A stretch of 64,000 bases of DNA, taken from contig OY482866.1 in assembly GCA_960531495.1 (NCBI GenBank), forward strand, positions 17,761,346 through 17,825,345. The letters run 5' to 3'. Below, piece by piece: positions 41,859 to 64,000 of this stretch. The notes beneath the pieces were generated by a model, which saw nothing but the letters and a program-made list of their open reading frames with translations, searched no databases and had not been told where the DNA came from. Source of the DNA: Zeus faber (taxonomy: Eukaryota; Chordata; Actinopteri; Zeiformes; Zeidae). How positions within the stretch are numbered: position 1 is the stretch's first letter; the number at the start of each line of letters is the position of its first letter. Both the position numbers and the translations under genes were made by a program.

Positions 41859-42086
41859 CAACAGCCCCAAGCGGCTTCAATAACAACCCCAACAAAGTGG
41901 GGAGAAGCAGAGACAAAATATGTCCAACTCTGGGTCGACGTACCATGTCTCTCCCGCTTGCCGAACACCCAAGGATCAGCAAGGCTCAGCTACATCGTTC
42001 CAGCCTGAAATGAAGTCAACTGATCTAAGTTACTCGGGAAAAGGTTTAAACAAGTCGCGGGCAAAAGACTGTAGAGACTAATCCGA

Positions 42087-42180
42087 GCGCTCAGACATCC
42101 AAGGAAGGTTTGGGCCGTCACTGGTCCGCAGACCTCAGGTGCAAACTGCGAATGTTAGGAAGTTACGTCATCACAGCGCG
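42087..42180 (-). ncRNA. snord14: U14 snoRNA (SNORD14), copy 7, promoter-proximal
   Basis: Boxes and both guides are intact. The stem differs from the other copies (GCGC/GCGC instead of TTTCGC/GCGAAA) but still pairs, so the change looks compensatory. Confidence 0.88.
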
Positions 42181-42857
42181 CAGACACGGCACAACACGCG
42201 TGGCGTGGCTCACCTTTCGGGAGAGAGGGCAGGTGACCACGTGGGCCGCGGTTGGCTGGAGGGGGCATTGTCCCGCGGTTCAGCACGAACTGACGACGTC
42301 CAGATCCGCAAACTGAAAAGAAACCAGCGTGTTAGGGCGGAATAAGCAGCGGCGAGACGCTGTCGAGGCCGGGTGGGATTTAACCGGGCAGCGAGGTCCA
42401 CACACGCCTGGAAATATTAACCTCAAAATGAGAAACTTTATTTTTGTTTTGTTATACGCATCTTATTTCCCTGTGTCGCACTGAGCTTAGCTGCCAGGTC
42501 TGCAACAGATAGTAGCTTGAATAACCGGAATGCACAACACTAGCAAAACATAGTAAACAAACTACGGCTAAGTTGGGTAATTATATAACTCTACTCTAAT
42601 TTAACGATAACTAATAACGTAATGAATCAGCTCCATGCGCGACGTCTACATTTAAGACACGCTTAAACAACGCACCGGCAGCGACGCGCGTTTTGAAGCG
42701 ATGGACGCTCAACGGCGCGAGCGAGGCTCGAACGGGAAAACCGGGGCGGGCGGTCGCCACGCGCGAATCCGACAACATCCACGCGCTGCCAAGTCACCCC
42801 GCGACGCCGCGCGACAGCAAGGGACGTGCGCATTGCACGCAGCGCGGACGACGCGGC

Positions 42858-42933
42858 ATTCGAGCGTCGCACCAACATTCGAGCATCGCACCAACATTCG
42901 AGCGTCGCACCAACATTCGAGCGTCGCACCGAC
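42858..42933 (+). repeat. 19-bp tandem repeat, four copies
   Basis: Four copies of ATTCGAGCGTCGCACCAAC (one with CATC, the last with GAC) directly inside the first intron of the U14 host gene. Confidence 0.92.
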
Positions 42934-42984
42934 TTTCCGCGCCGCGGCTCCTCACCCTCGCACGCGGCTCTCGCACAGACGCAA

Positions 42985-43019
42985 ACGGAACGGGGGCCGG
43001 GAAACTTCCGGGATTTATA
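42985..43019 (-). promoter_or_regulatory. TATA box and start region of the U14 host gene
   Basis: On the - strand, CTATAAATCCCGGAAG (TATAAAT at 43,019-43,013) puts transcription start near 42,985-42,990. An ETS-type CCGGAAG follows at once. The first donor is GAGG|GTGAGG just below 42,956. A 19-bp tandem repeat follows in the intron. Confidence 0.5.
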
Positions 43020-43464
43020 GTCGGCGCTTTCAAAATAAAAGCCCTCGCTCCTGACTTCCGGTGCACCGGAAACGACGCGACACTTCTGGTTTCACGAACG
43101 CAGCTGCGTTTTATTCTAAAGGCTTATGACGAAATGACCGAATAAACGACGTTACTTTCGTCCACTGTTCACAAGACACAAAGAAGTCACTGGTTTCGCC
43201 GGAGCTTACCGACCGTCCTTCCCACATGAGGGTTAAACAGGGATAGACTTGGAAAAAATCAATCAATCAATAAAGTAATAATAATAATAATAATATTAAT
43301 AACTATTCCTTTCACATTATAATTTGAATTCATGAGCACATATTGTGTTATATATAATTGGTGTAAAATTCCGTTATTAGTCAAAGAGTCTATAACTGTA
43401 GTAACTGTCGGAAAATACCAGCAAAAAAATAATTATATATATATATATACACACTGTATATATT

Positions 43465-43757
<293 letters not shown>

Positions 43758-43937
43758 GACATGGAGAAGGAGAGCGAGAGAGAGAGAAGGAGTGAAGGGG
43801 AAAGAGAGTCCTACACCCACATAGAGATGGATTTGTCCTCCTCGTCACTCTCTTCTCCTATTGGTGGATGCTGAAGCGAGGCCCAGCCCTCTCATTACTC
43901 CAGACTGCTGCAGGATGCTGGTGTTACCGTGACGATG

Positions 43938-43969
<32 letters not shown>

Positions 43970-44287
43970 ACAGAATGCATGGAGGATGAACAGGCAAGAG
44001 ACTGAACGACAGGAAGAGAGAATCATGGTGAGTATATTCCTGTAGCAAAGGAGGGATGGAGAGACAGACGGAGGGATGGAGAGACGGATGGCGAGATGGA
44101 TGGGTGGGGGGGGGGGTCGAGCACTGAGAGCAGCATCTGTGACACAGTCTGTTTTTCAGGGATGGAGGGATGAGAGGAGGAGAGGAGTCGAGGGGAAGGG
44201 GTGTGGATGGACAGATAGAAGGATGGAAGGATGGATGGAAGGATGGGTGGATGGAAACACAACTTACACTTGTTTATAGCAGATATT

Positions 44288-44348
<61 letters not shown>

Positions 44349-44675
44349 ACGCGTTTGGGATAGCATCTCTGGGCTAAGCCGAGGCTTGGGCTCCATGTAC
44401 AATAGAAAGGAACAGAAGAGAACAGCGTTAGACTGAGTGTGTTTGGTTTTGTGTCCGGCTGGCCGTGGTGTTGAGCGATGTCTGCAACTATGAGTCACAC
44501 TGGAGCTTTGTGGACATTTTGCTTTTGTTTTGGTTTTGACTCTTCAAAATAGTATTTTTTTTTAAATTTATATCTGGAAATTATTAAATATTTACAGACT
44601 GCAAACAACACCCTGTGAAAAGGGCAATCCAAGACGAAGGCAGTAGAGTCATAATCTTTAAATCTGGACTTGTCA

Positions 44676-44708
<33 letters not shown>

Positions 44709-45056
44709 ATGTCTGTCTGTCGGTCCCAACTTCATACCACCAACAAATCATCCTCGGAAGAAATGTATCTTTTTTTTAAGTGGCCATTTCAGAGGCGCCG
44801 TAATTATTAGAATCTTCAGACAGGATGCTCTAAGACGTATTACCTCATCACTGTACTGTATATCTAGAAATACACGTCTGTACCGACCGCTACTCCACCA
44901 CGTCATCACGTCATGACTGATAAAAGTGCCGTCGTTTTCAATCAGCTCCCCGTCGCAGAATTTTTTTCTTTGAAATAATCGTTTCCCTAAGTGGGTCTAT
45001 TCTGACCATAACTCACCTCCAGATACGAGCCTTAAGCACACTTCACACCGAATGCG

Positions 45057-45110
45057 TCGGCCACTAGGGGGAGGGTCCAACGGTCGGATCCTCCCCCCCC
45101 TAGTGGCCGT
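45057..45110. repeat. Short inverted repeat (hairpin)
   Basis: CGGCCACTAGGGGGAGG is mirrored by CCTCCCCCCCCTAGTGGCCG with a loop of about 17 bases. Confidence 0.75.
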
Positions 45111-45932
45111 CGGAAGAACTGTGTCTGCGTTTCGCGTCAAAAATACGTCAGGGAAAACGGGAGAGCTCGATTGTTTTTGTTCGCTCGGCTGGACATTCAT
45201 CATGTTTCATGAATGAGAGTTGGTAACTCCCATTATATCGTATTGAGAAAGTGTGAGGCAAAAAAATAATACACGTTTATATAATAAAAAGCGTCTTATT
45301 GAACGTGAATATGCTGACACCCAGTGTTAACATTAATAATGGGATTACTTGATATACGTGACTTATTTACTTCCTTTTAAGCCCAGTTCCAATAAAAAGA
45401 AAAAACTTGACCGAGGTCACTCGTGCGTGACTTCGTTCATCTTGTCGTTTATCGTATGAGGTGTGAACCAAGCTTTGAAGGAAAAATCATTTTCCCATCA
45501 CGGCGATTTCCCCTGGACCCAAATATAAAAGCCTCGAGTCAGCCCCAAACCACCGCCCCCTTCCCCCTTCCCCAAACACCGAGTCAGGCTCTCAGGGGAC
45601 GCCGACCAATGCATTACACGTGCACTTTCAGAGAAGAGAGAATTCGATGCAGGGATTCTGGGATTTTTTTCTCCTCTCATCACATAATCAAGTAAATGAT
45701 CCAAAGTCCAGTGTCCTTCATGTGAGAACACCACGCAGTGACTTTGGGTCTGATCCGCACACCAGTGTAGAACTTTACTATTTCATACCAGGAAATTCAG
45801 GGAAGCTACAAACATGCATTTTAGCGCACAAGAGAGAGAGAGAGAGAGGGAGAGAGAGAGAAAAAAAGACTCCTACACCCACACAGAGATGGAGAACAAT
45901 ATCGATATATGAAGAGAACAATATCAGATTAC

Positions 45933-45972
<40 letters not shown>

Positions 45973-46176
45973 AGGGAGAGGTGAAGGCCCACATATTTGT
46001 CTCCAAAAACATTGGGCTGAGCTACTTGACACCTTGAGAACTGGTTTGTTGCAAATAAACAAAATATGATTTTATTTTGATAGATAGACAGACAGACAGA
46101 CGGACGGACAGATAGAAAGAGTTTGATTATCCTCAGACATGTGACTGTCACAGCCAGTTACGGCAAAGACAAGACA

Positions 46177-46213
<37 letters not shown>

Positions 46214-46401
46214 GCGCACGCACACATACACATGCACACGCACACACAAATCCCTTCTTTGTTGTATTCTGCAGCAGTAAATGGTGCAAAGGATTATGTT
46301 TTAGCAACGCATGTGTGTAATGGAGGAGTTACAGTAAATATATATATATATATATACAGAGATACTTCAGAGGGATTCCTAGACGGAAATAGCAGTGTAG
46401 C

Positions 46402-46442
<41 letters not shown>

Positions 46443-46499
46443 CAACAATAATAATAATGATACCAATAGTAAATCAACCAAAAATAGTAAAAATTACCA

Positions 46500-46720
46500 C
46501 GTTCAAGTTCAACTTCAAGTTCAAGTTCAAGAGATTATTTGTCACATACATGTACAATAGTCATGAAAATGATCAGCAGAAAATGGCAATACACAATAAA
46601 CCTAAACAACTAATACTATACAATAAACCTCTGTATTCAATTGTGGAAATGTACATATCACATATATATGAATGGAATCTGTACAGTGTGAGTAGCTACT
46701 CATCTACATAACTCCTCCCC
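46500..46720 (-). mobile_element. Retroposon 3' end with (TTGAAC)n tail
   Basis: On the - strand it ends TATGTGACAAATAATCTC followed by TTGAACTTGAACTTGAAG, the same tail as at the last tlr2 exon. Confidence 0.7.
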
Positions 46721-48190
46721 CTCATGAATTATTCATCAGGACCATCAAAGACTAAATATAATGACATGTTTATATATGCTGTTTGATTGAATACATTCCA
46801 TCTCATTTGCTGGCTTGCTGCTACGCACAGGCAGACAGGCAGACAGACGGTCAGGCAGACAGACAGACAGACAGACAGGTAGAGTGTTTGTCATGTCCCC
46901 GGGTCATGATCATTTCAGGCTTTCAGGCAGGATTATAGTGCCGGCTAGCTCTCTAGCTAGCTTCCCTGTATTTAATCCATTTACCATTACCGTTCACCCC
47001 CCCTGTCCCGCCCCCGCCCCTGCCCCACCGCCCCCGCCCCACCCTCACACTCACCCTTTCTATTCGTTACCATGGAAACCTGTGCTCTCCATCGCTCTCT
47101 CTCTCTTTCCGGTGTTTCCGTGACCTACATTGCACTAAGTTTCTTCCCTCTCAGACCGACGGGTTGTTATCACGGCTCAGACGGTCGGCGGGATGCACCC
47201 CACCTGTGAAATAAAACCTCCACTGGGGAAGTATGAGGACTAATAATCATAATCATAATCATAAAACGTAAGCTACTACTGACAGAGAACTGCACGCAGT
47301 TTGATGTTAAATCCCTTGTGCTGATCGTTTGAGTGCTGCACCAGCTCTACACCACGTTTTGCCCCGGTGCCTTTCACACCAAACCAGGCGGTTCAGTGTG
47401 TGAGCTCGCTGCTTCTGGGGCGAGAGGCGCTAGAAGACGGCAAACTAAATATAACGCTTCCCCGCTGTCCGCCCCCCCGACTCCCTCCCTTTGGTTCATT
47501 TTGACACCACCATCCAGGTCTGAATTGGTCCGGCGCGAGGCCTCTGGCTCTTCAGTCCTTTCGACCAAACGCCGCGTTCCCCTTTTCCGGCGGTTGAACC
47601 CTCTCTCCCCTACGCCCGGATCGTAGGAAAACAGAAGCTTCCCCTTTCGAAAACAGTAAAAAAAAAAAATACTAATTAAAAGTTTCCTCTCTGTTCTTCT
47701 CCCCGCAGGTCACAGCTGCCGCGGCGTCCGCAGCGATCCTGCAGTGAAGGGATCTAACGCGAGGGGCGGGGCGCCACCCGGTGCTCTCCGTCTGCGTGGG
47801 CCCGGCTCCGAAGCCGGCCGCGCCGCGTGGGCTTTTGGGCCGGGTGTTTTTGAAACCCTCTGCGACGCCGGCGCTTCCATGTGAGAAAACCCCCGACCCC
47901 GGACCGCCTTGACCACCCCCCCCCCCCGCGGGGCCGGGAACGCGGACCCCCCCGCGCCGCCGGCTGAAACCGAGGGCCGGGGCCGGATGTTCCCCGAAGC
48001 ACCCTCTGACAGGAGAAGAGGACACGAGCGCCGGGACCGCAGCGAGGAACCCCGAGAGGAGACGGTCGCCCGGGTCGGGGACAGCCGGATGCGCTGACGC
48101 ATTTGGCTCCTCCCCTTTGGCTGCGGCGTGAGATCGGGGGGGACGCAAATGGAGCTCTAGCACACCCCCTCCCCCGGCGGCGTTTGGCAG

Positions 48191-55055
<6,865 letters not shown>

Positions 55056-55289
55056 CGGAGGGGCGGGGCGGCAGGGCGGCGGGGCGGCGGGGCGGCAGGC
55101 GGCGGGAGACGCCTGGATAAATGTCTTTTCGGGAGAGACGGATGAGTGGATGGATGGGTACATTTAAGAGCATTTAACAGCTAAGCGTGCGGTCGAGATT
55201 CGTTTGATTCATTGAGACACAATCCTCGTCAGTGTGTTTCATAGCGGTCATTATGGGAGGGACGTGCAGCCCGCCCGGCCATCATGGCA

Positions 55290-55412
55290 AAAGAACTGGA
55301 GGAGGTGTTATTTTTGCGATAATTGCCGCCTGGCTGCACGTTGTCCTGCTTATTACGCGGCTACTTACTAAACAAATGAAAACACTGAGACGGAATACTG
55401 ATTTGAAGTGGT
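55290..55412 (+). mobile_element. Dispersed repeat, second copy
   Basis: TTATTTTTGCGATAATTGCC is followed by CTGGCTGCACGTTGTCCTGC and then GGCTACTTACTAAACAAATG. It matches the - strand copy at 37,500-37,650. Confidence 0.75.
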
Positions 55413-58400
55413 AGGTCTAGTGTAAGAGCTTCTCACCAAGAAATACAGTCCACAACAACTTGACTGACACCGGAACGTGAATCCTGGAAGGCGGAGAAGG
55501 CGTTGCCCGCGACAGTGGTGTTTTATCAGAAGATAGCGGTCATGGTTAGAAATAACTGGCTGTTGACCATCCAGAATTGTGCATTCCACAGAGCCGTGGG
55601 AAAAGGAAAACGAACATAGCCTTGACAATTAAACACAGTACATTCTGCATGGGTTTGGTGAATGGCTTTCGGTGTGTCGGGTAACATTGTGCTCTGCGAC
55701 AGCAATAGATCTAATCTAGACCATAACTCCAGGAGAACTCCCTGGAAATAAGTCATTTGAAGTCGTTGCCTGTTTTATGTAACTTAGGATTGTATGAATA
55801 AGGAATGTTTCTTTTTTTCTGCTTCGAGGGTGTGATCATGGCATATTCCGATAGCCATTGCAAGTTCTAGGCAATAGATGAATTAAAAAACGATTGCTCG
55901 ACGATGATTGAATGGAATGACGGAATGATGTATTCGTTCAAACAACTGAGGATGAACGGCATTACGTGTTTATGCTTCTTTTAAGTATTCATCTATTTTT
56001 CCTGCAAGATCTGTTGCAAGACAAATATAGAAATCTATATACATATATATTTGTGAAAAATATCTTTATTAATAATAATACCGTGCCCGCCAACCAATAC
56101 CTGCGTATCGAAAAAGTCATCATCGGAATCATCGACAGTTCTGGAGCGTCCGTCTTCCGATGCCGACGGTTCTGGAGTTCTGCCTCGAGAACCGTCTCTC
56201 GGTGCCATGGGACGACCAATCGCCTCGTTCCCCCGTTTCATGTGTTTTCTGCCCGCCAACAGAGCGACTCTTCACGGAGGCACCTTTTAAATTAAAAAAA
56301 AACCAGTGTGTGAAGTTACCAAGCATTTAAACGTCAAAACGAGGAAAGCGCTAAACCACTGCTATTATTATTGTTGTTATTATTCTTTGATTGTATGGCA
56401 TTTCCATTGCACACTTAATCAATGCTAAAGAGACAAAAAAACAAAAAACTGAACACTTTCAAGACGCACTCAATTGGAATTTGTGGTTCGACGACTTCCG
56501 ATATCGTCGTTATAATTCTCTTTAGTGTTACAGCTGAACTACCGGTACAGCAAAACAAAAAAATAATTATTCCCAGAAAATAATAATAATTTCAAGAGGC
56601 TTGACTTAGAATATCCTGGTAGTGCTGTTTACTTATGTCAACTGATAATGTCATACATTTTCATTTTAGTGTTCATCATTTTAGCATTTATTTATCTCGC
56701 CATTCGATTGTTTTCCATCATGTGCATTGAAATTCTTAAGTGCCCATTATTTTTTATATATTTAATGACATTATATTCCTTTATGTCCTTTCAAGACATG
56801 ATTGTTTGCATTTGATTGTTTGGCCTTTTTTGCAGTGATTGTTGAAAAATTATGTGTTTTATCAAATATTGTCTTTTTTTTTTCCTTGAAGGGAAACCTG
56901 TCATGTTGTAGAGAAATGATTGTGTGGCGTAACTTTGGTAGCCGGAGCGTTTCGATTATTTTAAGTATAATTTCATATACATTTTTTGTTGATTTAATGC
57001 TGAAATTAAGACGGCGATGGGATTTTTACCGAGACGAATATTATCAGTGGAGTTCACGTAACACAATAATGCACCGTTATTCAGCTTCTGGAATTTTTTT
57101 TTTTTTTTTTTTTGTGGTAACAGAGCCTCGTTAGCGGAAGAATCTGCCTTACAGCGAATCAATCACATGAATGTTTGACCGTCATTTTAACGCTGATTTA
57201 AAAAAAAAAAACAACAACAAAAAAAAAGGCCTCTTCTCTTACCTTAGCCTTTGAACTGCTAGATTGACCCTATTTCAAACAATAGGAGGAAAACTCCCAT
57301 CACCTGACCACGTGTGGTTTGGTTCCATTATTTGGCATCCTGTAACAGAACTAACACATTATTCCCCCAAATGTAACTGGAAAACTTTAGCATTGTCACT
57401 TGCCTGCTTTCACTCTTTGTATGTACTTGTTGATATCTGTTCACTCTTGGATTGTCTTCTGATATTCACCAACTCAGAAATAAAGCATTGGTTTGTAAAT
57501 AGCCGCCATCTGTGTGGGCGTGACTGTGTTTTGTTACGTTGGAATATGGACGCGTCTGTGTCCAGCCCCTGCAACAGCCCAATCGAGTGGAGAAGAAAGA
57601 TGAAAGCAGATTATTTATAATAATTGCAAAACGCCCGGCGAGCGAGGGAGGAGGAAGTCCTGTGGACGAAGAGTCGGTTTGGCCCCGAGTCGTGAATTGA
57701 ATTCTTACGAGTATCACTCAATTATGTCAAACTTATTTATTTCCAAACACCTTGGACTCTGTTACCTTGGTCCTGAATTGAGTCAGTTATTGTTTTGTGG
57801 CTGCAGACTCCTGAGTCATTTAAAATATGTATTCGCTTGCTTCACTATATAATTAGGACATAATAATAATAATAATAATAATGATAAATACAGTTCTACA
57901 TGTTGTGATATTTTGAGTGTTTAACAGGACAATGTTGTTCCGTGGGGTTGTTTCACTGTAATAAAGTGTGCCATGGCAGAAAAAGGTTATGAAACAATGG
58001 CCTAATATTATATATAATACATTGTGATCTTTGGCCCATAACACCTGTCGGTTCCTATCAGTAAATCATTCTGTCCTCTAGCTTCTCATATAAAATCTGG
58101 TCATTTTTTTTACGCCCTTTTCAAAACATTTTTAAACGGCAACTGAAAACATACCCAATTTTTTTTTATATTTCGAAAATGAAATGTATTTATTGTTATT
58201 GTTATGAAAAGTCATTACAAAAGTCCAAGTACTCAAGGTCAGTCACAATATTTTAAAAAAAGTACTCAAGAAAAATATGATGACAAAAATCCACAAATGT
58301 AAAAAAAACTCTTAACGGTGTTAAGAGGCTGATTTCACCAGGAGGTTGACAATTTGGAGACGCCATAAATAAACAATGTGCAGCTATGAGTTTAACAGCA

Positions 58401-59934
58401 GTTCTTTAAAACAAGATTCAGAAGGTATCTTTCCTTTTTTTCTACGTTTCAGGGGTGTTGGAATTGATATCATCGAATGGTATTTTTTGATTAAAAAAAA
58501 ACAAAAAAAAAACAAAAAAAAACATTTCGATGTGTTTTGCAAATATGACCACAATTTTCTGAATTATTATTTACGCACAACATAACATGATATTTAACAC
58601 ATTACGATTTTTAACACATGTAATGACTTCGTACTTACATTAATTGATACTTTTTCAGTGAATTCCTGTCTCTACGTGAAATTGCGGCTTTGATGTACAA
58701 TATTTTGACCAATTGTTATGACCATTATGTGAAAATATGTACACCTAGTACATCTGCTGCTGCTTGTATTTTAACTTCAGTCGCCCAAATTCCAACGTAT
58801 ATCATTCGTGATGGTTGTAAATAGTTTCTAGCAGATGACACGACACTTATGTCACATTACAACTTAAAATCAATGGTCGACGTCTGGTTGAAATGGAAAC
58901 GCTTCAAGACGTAATGCCATGAAAGTTGGATTTGTGGAATGACATGGACGTACTGTAACTGTTATGTTTATAAGTTCAGTGCATTTCGATGCATTACACG
59001 AAAAACAAAAAAAATGCGACACATGCCTAAAATGGGAAAAAAAAACTGGACCACGCGTATTGCTGCCCGCAGCTATATTTATTATTTCAATTAATTCATT
59101 GTTTCCCCTGTTTACGTGACTCTGCATTGCAGCGCCTGCCAGCGGTGAAACTGGTGCGGACGCTCCTTCAACGTGCAGCCCCTGCAAGGCGAGCGTGTCG
59201 ACGCTCGACGAGAGAAAATCCTGTCAAATGACCTGGAACTGTCGTGGGTGCGTCTGTTGTGCTTGTAATGCAATTCACCTGCGTCCATCTCCGGAGGTCC
59301 GCCTGTGTTGCCTCCGGATGAGTTTTATTTTCCAAACGTGGCGCTGTCTTCCCCCGGTCAAACCTCCGAGGGGAGCGCGCCGGAATGCGAAGAATGCGCG
59401 CGTCCGGGGTCAGCTGTCACGCACCCCGATGCTCCTGGGGATTTTTTTTTTTTTTTTTATATATAAATTTGTGACACTGTCATGTGAATATTGTTATTTT
59501 TATTTTTATTTCATTTCCTCAATTTACATGTTGATATTTTTGTTCAACGCGACCGGTCGGGCCGTCCCCACCCGCCTTTCTCGATATATCCGCCGCTCTG
59601 GCTGTTTCTTTGGACACGGAGAACAGCAAACGTACACTCTTTATTATTTGTTATTATTATTTCTGTTATTTAGGTGACAACACACAAAAGTAGAGGACAA
59701 TAACATACCGTTTTTTGCACCAGATTTCGGTTTTTTGTTTTTCGTTTTCTTTTTTTTTTTTTTACCGTTTTGCACACTATGCTGTGTGTCACCGTTGTTT
59801 TGGCATCACTGTGTTTTATTATGTTCAAACGCAATTAATTAATAAACAGTAATAGATTCATAAATAAATAAAATTGAATGCAACGTTTTATTTTCTTTTG
59901 TCTCTGCGTCTCGTTCTCCGTCCTCCTGTCTGCC

Positions 59935-60191
59935 CTCTCGGTCTATCGTTCTGTCTGTCGCTCTCTCGGTCTATCGTTCTGTCTGTCGCTCTCTCCCTCT
60001 CTCTCTCTCTCTCTGTGTATCGTTCTGTCTGTCGCTCTCCCTCTCCGTCTATCGTTCTGCCTGTCCCTCCCTCTGTCTGTCTGTCTATCGTTCTGTCTCT
60101 CGGTCTGTCTATCGTTCTGCCTGTCTGTCTGTCCGTCCGCCTCGCTCTCTGTCTATCGTTCTGTCCGTCTGTCGCTCTGTCTGTCGTTCTG

Positions 60192-60235
<44 letters not shown>

Positions 60236-60236
60236 C
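59935..60236 (+). repeat. Degenerate CTGT/CTCT low-complexity repeat
   Basis: Repeated TCTATCGTTCTGTCTGTCGC blocks mixed with CT runs, just upstream of the plod3 promoter. Confidence 0.92.
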
Positions 60237-60304
60237 CTGTCTTCCTTCCCACCCTCGGGCTAAGGATTTTTCACAGACGTGGCAGCGGATTCACTTTCAC
60301 GTCT

Positions 60305-60550
60305 TTCGCGAACTTTCCGCAGCCCCCACGGGGGACAAGAAAACCCCGGGACTTCCTGCTTTCCATTTGTCCGACGGTGATTGGCCAACGCGCCCCCCCC
60401 CCCCCTCCGGCGGTCCGATTGGCGGGTGTCCCGTCGATCTGCATTTGCGCGGCGTCCATTGGCCGGCGAATCGAGAGTGGGCGGGTCGCGAGCGTCTTGT
60501 TGACAAATCTTCACGGTGGGGAAAGCTCGTGGAAAGTTCGCGAGAGTTCA
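60305..60550 (+). promoter_or_regulatory. Predicted plod3 promoter with three CCAAT boxes and heat-shock-like elements
   Basis: Inverted CCAAT boxes (ATTGG) lie at 60,380, 60,418 and 60,458, spaced 38 and 40 bases. A GC box GGGCGGG is at 60,479-60,485. TTCGCGAACTTTC at 60,305-60,317 matches a three-unit heat-shock element. GAAAGTTCGCGAGAGTTC at 60,532-60,549 is a four-unit one with one changed base. There is no TATA box. NF-Y binds CCAAT arrays and HSF1 binds such elements. Use of these sites is inferred. Confidence 0.55.
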
Positions 60551-60674
60551 GGACGTGGAGACGTGCACCGGATGGCGTGGAAGCCGTGAAAGAGCAAAGA
60601 ACCCAGAAGGCAGCGGCGCACAAACTCTGATTTTCATTTTTATTTCTCCCCCCCACCGCCCCACCGACTCCACC

Positions 60675-64000
<3,326 letters not shown>

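Larger units (their letters stand above)
39490..42990 (-). ncRNA. Spliced non-coding host gene for seven U14 snoRNAs
   Basis: Exons inferred on the - strand: about 42956-42990, 42214-42312, 41944-42004, 41606-41681, 41275-41353, 40916-40992, 40569-40649, 40095-40173, and a last exon about 39490-39739 with AATAAA at 39,510-39,505. Internal exons of 61-99 bases are flanked by TTTTCAG- or TTCCAG-type acceptors and GTGAG-, GTGGG- or GTACG-type donors. Seven introns each hold one U14 copy whose box D lies about 70-90 bases above the next acceptor (160 in the last). This is the vertebrate one-snoRNA-per-intron layout. Exons 40095-40173 and 41275-41353 are duplicates, as are 40916-40992 and 41606-41681. 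No conserved reading frame runs through the exons. It ends about 310 bases above the rnf175 start, on the same strand. In mammals U14 sits in HSPA8 and RPS13 introns, so this host is different. Confidence 0.8.
55056..60300. other. trim2 3' UTR and intergenic stretch before plod3
   Basis: No gene was recognised. A GGCGGGGCGGC repeat (55,060-55,105) directly follows the trim2 stop. AATAAA at 57,479-57,484 is one possible trim2 poly(A) signal, which would give a 2.4-kb 3' UTR. The rest is AT-rich with poly-T and poly-A runs. Confidence 0.5.

Noticed and set aside
42693-43145. Open frame at the start of the U14 host gene that could make it coding
   Set aside because: It lies over a 19-bp tandem repeat and on the strand opposite to the snoRNAs.

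Overview
The window is genomic DNA of a teleost fish. Genes are multi-exon with GT..AG introns, a tlr2 of the many-intron fish type is present, tRNA-derived fish SINEs recur, and microsatellites (CT, GT, GATA/GACA, CTGT) are very dense. Products were named by recognising protein families. Exon borders were placed by hand from splice signals, phase continuity and frame. No computation or database search was run.

Layout. (1) 1-2,890, + strand: a complete two-exon EGR-family zinc-finger gene, most like EGR4, starting at its own TATA box. (2) 3.4-15.1 kb: repeat territory. It holds a composite satellite built from long palindromes and tRNA-derived SINEs (four head-to-tail units of about 1.29 kb at 10.9-15.05 kb, older copies at 3.4-6.2 kb), around a decayed transposon-borne gene (7.85-10.64 kb). 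(3) 16.2-19.5 kb, - strand: a five-coding-exon gene reconstructed here that joins a signal peptide, a thyroglobulin type-1 domain and a C-type lectin domain. (4) 21.4-24.4 kb: fragments of an endogenous retrovirus pol split by a dead Tc1 transposon. (5) 25.8-31.5 kb, +: tlr2, 11 coding exons, 825 aa. (6) 33.7-39.2 kb, -: rnf175, nine coding exons, 310 aa. (7) 39.5-43.0 kb, -: a spliced, apparently non-coding host gene carrying seven U14 (SNORD14) box C/D snoRNAs, one per intron. (8) 48.2-55.1 kb, +: a TRIM2-type gene, 13 exons, with B-box, coiled coil, filamin and six NHL repeats, whose RING exon is not found upstream. (9) 60.3-64.0 kb, +: a CCAAT-rich promoter and the first four coding exons of a lysyl hydroxylase closest to PLOD3, running off the window.

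How the genes relate: tlr2, rnf175 and trim2 are neighbours in human 4q31.3, so this block is conserved vertebrate synteny, and it supports the rnf175 call over rnf121. The other genes are functionally unrelated to it. The strongest observations for follow-up are the U14 snoRNA host gene, the thyroglobulin-lectin fusion, the tandemly duplicated trim2 intron with abutting AG|GT sites, the missing TRIM2 RING exon, and a tlr2 splice acceptor lying inside a transposon tail.
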